From contig CAMOEO010000129.1 of the NCBI GenBank assembly GCA_946612175.1, forward strand, positions 1 to 8,050: 8,050 nucleotides of DNA, given 5' to 3'. Position 1 is the stretch's first letter. The number at the start of each line of letters is the position of its first letter. The stretch is from an uncultured Verrucomicrobiota bacterium (GTDB lineage Bacteria > Verrucomicrobiota > Kiritimatiellia > RFP12 > UBA3636). A model generated the notes under the pieces. It did not search any database and was not told the origin of the DNA. It saw only the letters and a list, made by a program, of their open reading frames with translations. Position numbers and translations under genes: made by a program. Below are positions 6,282-8,050 of this stretch, piece after piece.

Positions 6282-6320
6282 GACAAAAATGACGGCACCG
6301 TCCGAAGGGCGCCCGACGGA
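6278..6320 (-). terminator. possible terminator after the radical SAM gene
   Basis: Immediately after the TGA at 6323-6321, minus-strand RNA can pair CCGTC (6319-6315) with GACGG (6302-6298), or alternatively form a small GACG/CGTC hairpin nearer the tail. ATTTTTGTCTTT (6289-6278) then follows, the most T-rich stretch nearby. The stems are short, so termination may be weak. A separate 7-bp hairpin (6329-6335 with 6341-6347) lies in the last codons of the gene and may contribute. Confidence 0.45.
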
Positions 6321-7265
6321 TCAGGCGCGCGGCGTTCCGGACGCCGCCGCGCGGCCGACGGCGCCTTCGCCGGGCTTCATGTTCTCGCCCAGGAGCTCGT
6401 CGTCGCCGACGGCGGTGCCCCAGGGCTGCGTCCAGCCCTCGTCCATCCCGAGGCGCGCGGCCTCGTCCGTGACGCGCAGGAACTCCTCCTCGGCGATCGT
6501 CCGGTCCCAGCCGGGCGTCCGCAGCGCGGCGTGCGCCGGCGTGTACTGGGACATCATCGAGACCGCGATGCCGGTGCCGCAGCTGCGGTGGAGCCAGCGG
6601 AGGCTCTCCACCGCCTCGTCCGCGTGGCCCGGGAGGACGAGCAGCCGGACGATCGTCCCGCGGCGCGCCACGCCGTCCGCGCCGAGCTCGAGCGGACCGA
6701 CGTTCTCCCAGCACCACTTCACGTAGGCGCGGGCGGCCTCGGGGTAGTCCGGGGCGCGTGAGCCCTCGCGCGCGCAGGCTGGCGAAGCGTAGCGCAGGTC
6801 GGCGAGGACGACGTCCATGAGGTCGCGGTAGCGCTCCGCGGCCTCGACGCGGACGTAGCCGCTCGTGTTGTAGACGAACGGCAGGTCCGCGCCGGCCTCC
6901 CGCGCGCGCAGCCCCGCTTCGCGGATCAGCGGGAGCCACGGCTCGGGCGTGACGAGGTTCCAGTTGTGGCAGCCCTGGGCGGCGAGCTCGCGGAAGATGC
7001 CCGCGAGGCGGTCGACCGAGATCTCCTCCCCGGCGCCGCCGGCCGTCCAGGGGTGGTTCTGGCAGTAGAGGCAGCCGAGGGGGCAGTGCGAGAAGAAGAC
7101 CGCGCCCGAGCCGCGCGTCCCGGAGACGGGGGGCTCCTCCCCGAAGTGGGCGCCCCAGCGGAAGACCTTGGGGCGCGCGCCGGCGCGACAGACGCCGAGG
7201 CCGCCCGCGAGGCGGTTTGCGCCGCACGCGCGGGGGCAGAGACAGCAGCGGAGAAGATCCTTCAC
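6321..7265 (-). CDS. radical SAM protein, COG1313/PflX type
   Basis: The 314-residue protein carries the radical SAM cluster motif C61-PLG-C65-LY-C68 (CxxxCxxC). An N-terminal cysteine set (C7, C10, C14, C26) lies within 'CCLCPRACGANR', typical of the PflX/COG1313 group annotated as putative pyruvate formate-lyase activating enzymes. Other family stretches are 'EEPPVSGTRGSGAVFF', 'HNWNLVTPEPW', 'FVYNTSGY' and 'APDYPEAA'. It should use a [4Fe-4S] cluster and S-adenosylmethionine to make a 5'-deoxyadenosyl radical; the substrate of this group is not established. The GTG at 7265 is the only start codon between the kinase stop and the first cysteines, and it gives the usual length; no clear Shine-Dalgarno precedes it. 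It lies 56 bp downstream of the sugar kinase on the same strand, so the two may be co-transcribed. No glycyl radical enzyme is visible in this window. Confidence 0.9.
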   Translation of the reverse strand: MKDLLRCCLCPRACGANRLAGGLGVCRAGARPKVFRWGAHFGEEPPVSGTRGSGAVFFSHCPLGCLYCQNHPWTAGGAGEEISVDRLAGIFRELAAQGCHNWNLVTPEPWLPLIREAGLRAREAGADLPFVYNTSGYVRVEAAERYRDLMDVVLADLRYASPACAREGSRAPDYPEAARAYVKWCWENVGPLELGADGVARRGTIVRLLVLPGHADEAVESLRWLHRSCGTGIAVSMMSQYTPAHAALRTPGWDRTIAEEEFLRVTDEAARLGMDEGWTQPWGTAVGDDELLGENMKPGEGAVGRAAASGTPRA

Positions 7266-7321
7266 GGGACGGAACGGGGCGGGGGCGTCCGGGCCGCCGA
7301 AGCGATGCGGGACGCCGCGCG

Positions 7322-8050
7322 CTAGCGCTGGACGCGGGCGTTGCCGGCCCAGACGTCGAAGACCTGCTTCTCGTCCGCCGGCTCGGCGTAGTCGTTGAGC
7401 GAAGAGGCCGCGAGCACGCCGCTCGCCCAGCCGAAGCGCAGGCACTTCTCGCCGTCCCAGCCCTTCAGCACGCCGTAGAGCAGGCCGCCCGTGAAGCCGT
7501 CGCCGCCGCCGATGCGGTCCAGCACGTCGATCTCGCGCGGCTCCTCGACGAACCACTTCCCGTCCGCGCGCAGGATCGCGCCCCAAAGGTGGCGCCCCGC
7601 GGAGACGACCTGCCGGAGCGTCGTCGCGAACATCTTCGCGTTCTTGTACTTCTTCGCCACCGTCTCGATCATGCCCTTGAAGCTTTCGATCTTCGAGCCG
7701 AGGTCCTTGCCGCCGGCCTCCGGGCCCTTCATCCCGAGGCAGAGCTGGAAGTCCTCCTCGTTGCCGACGAGAATGTCGGCGACCGAGGCGATCTGGTGGA
7801 ACGCCTTGGCGAGCTCCGCTTCGCGGCCCTTCCAGAACGTCGCGCGGTAGTTCAGGTCGAAGGAGACGAGCGTGCCGTACTTCTTCGCGGCCTTCGCGAG
7901 CGCGAGGCAGGCCTTCGTCGTCTCGGGGCTCATCGCGGCGATGAGACCGGAGAGGTGCAGGATCGCGACGCCCTTCTTCCCGAAGATCTCCGCGACGTCG
8001 TAGTCCTTCGCGTCGAGCGTGCGGCCGACCTCGCCGGCGCGGTCGTTCCA
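7322..8050 (-). CDS. kdgK: PfkB-family sugar kinase, probable 2-keto-3-deoxygluconate kinase (5' end outside window)
   Basis: The 242 visible residues run in from the right edge, beginning 'WNDRAGEVGRTLD'; the true start lies outside the window. The ribokinase/PfkB fold is shown by 'FDLNYRATFW' (64-73 of the fragment), 'LVGNEEDF' (94-101), and the C-terminal signature 'DRIGGGDGF', in which D184 of the fragment is the catalytic base. This is GGGD rather than the common GAGD. The 'DLNYR' and 'NEEDF' pair and the 'RVQR' C-terminus fit KDG kinases, which phosphorylate 2-keto-3-deoxygluconate to KDPG for the Entner-Doudoroff pathway during uronate or pectin use. Another PfkB sugar kinase is possible. 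The gene ends in TAG (7324-7322) inside the 10-bp palindrome GCGCTAGCGC and precedes the radical SAM gene by 56 bp. Confidence 0.85.
   Translation of the reverse strand, partial: WNDRAGEVGRTLDAKDYDVAEIFGKKGVAILHLSGLIAAMSPETTKACLALAKAAKKYGTLVSFDLNYRATFWKGREAELAKAFHQIASVADILVGNEEDFQLCLGMKGPEAGGKDLGSKIESFKGMIETVAKKYKNAKMFATTLRQVVSAGRHLWGAILRADGKWFVEEPREIDVLDRIGGGDGFTGGLLYGVLKGWDGEKCLRFGWASGVLAASSLNDYAEPADEKQVFDVWAGNARVQR

Noticed and set aside
1..8050. CRISPR array, tRNA, rRNA, insertion sequence or phage genes
   Set aside because: No regularly spaced repeats beyond the two 21-bp units, no transposase or integrase, and no RNA gene features could be found by reading.

Overview
The window is very GC-rich and densely coded. 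The proteins point to a polysaccharide-degrading bacterium of the PVC group, most likely Kiritimatiellota or a Verrucomicrobiota/Lentisphaerota relative. Three things suggest this: the N-terminus and family type of YebC, an AraC-type C-terminus ending in the style 'TMRDWRRRA', and a secreted GH5 plus acetyl-xylan-esterase enzyme whose linker style I associate with that group. The assignment is inference from protein flavour; there is no rRNA or tRNA in the window.

Layout: positions 1-138 hold no convincing gene but contain a good inverted repeat. A metallo-beta-lactamase-fold hydrolase (139-1332, minus) is divergent from a secreted 976-residue two-enzyme protein (1459-4389, plus). The 126 bp between them carry two face-to-face sigma70-like promoters. 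Each -10 lies exactly 7 nt before its ATG, so both mRNAs look leaderless. Inside the linker of the two-enzyme protein sits a small in-frame DNA element (about 2049-2094) made of two 21-bp units, each a short hairpin followed by GACTTA.

Positions 4403-5235 are a decayed locus. The C-terminal DNA-binding domain of an AraC regulator (minus) abuts head to head the C-terminal third of an FAD-dependent oxidoreductase (plus). Both have lost their 5' ends at the same point (about 4680-4690), and the oxidoreductase has a further 1-nt frameshift and probably an internal gap.

The right part is housekeeping or metabolic, all on the minus strand: yebC (5372-6157) with its own promoter, ribosome-binding site and a strong hairpin terminator; a COG1313/PflX-type radical SAM protein (6321-7265); and the 3' part of a PfkB-family sugar kinase that looks like 2-keto-3-deoxygluconate kinase (7322 to the window edge).

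Functional picture (inference): the secreted enzyme would cut a beta-glycan backbone and remove acetyl groups, and the KDG kinase would feed uronate-derived KDG into the Entner-Doudoroff route. The two are not in one operon, so a shared pathway is only suggested. The most unusual item is the twin-hairpin element in the coding sequence; next are the mirrored leaderless promoters and the GH5-CE7 fusion.
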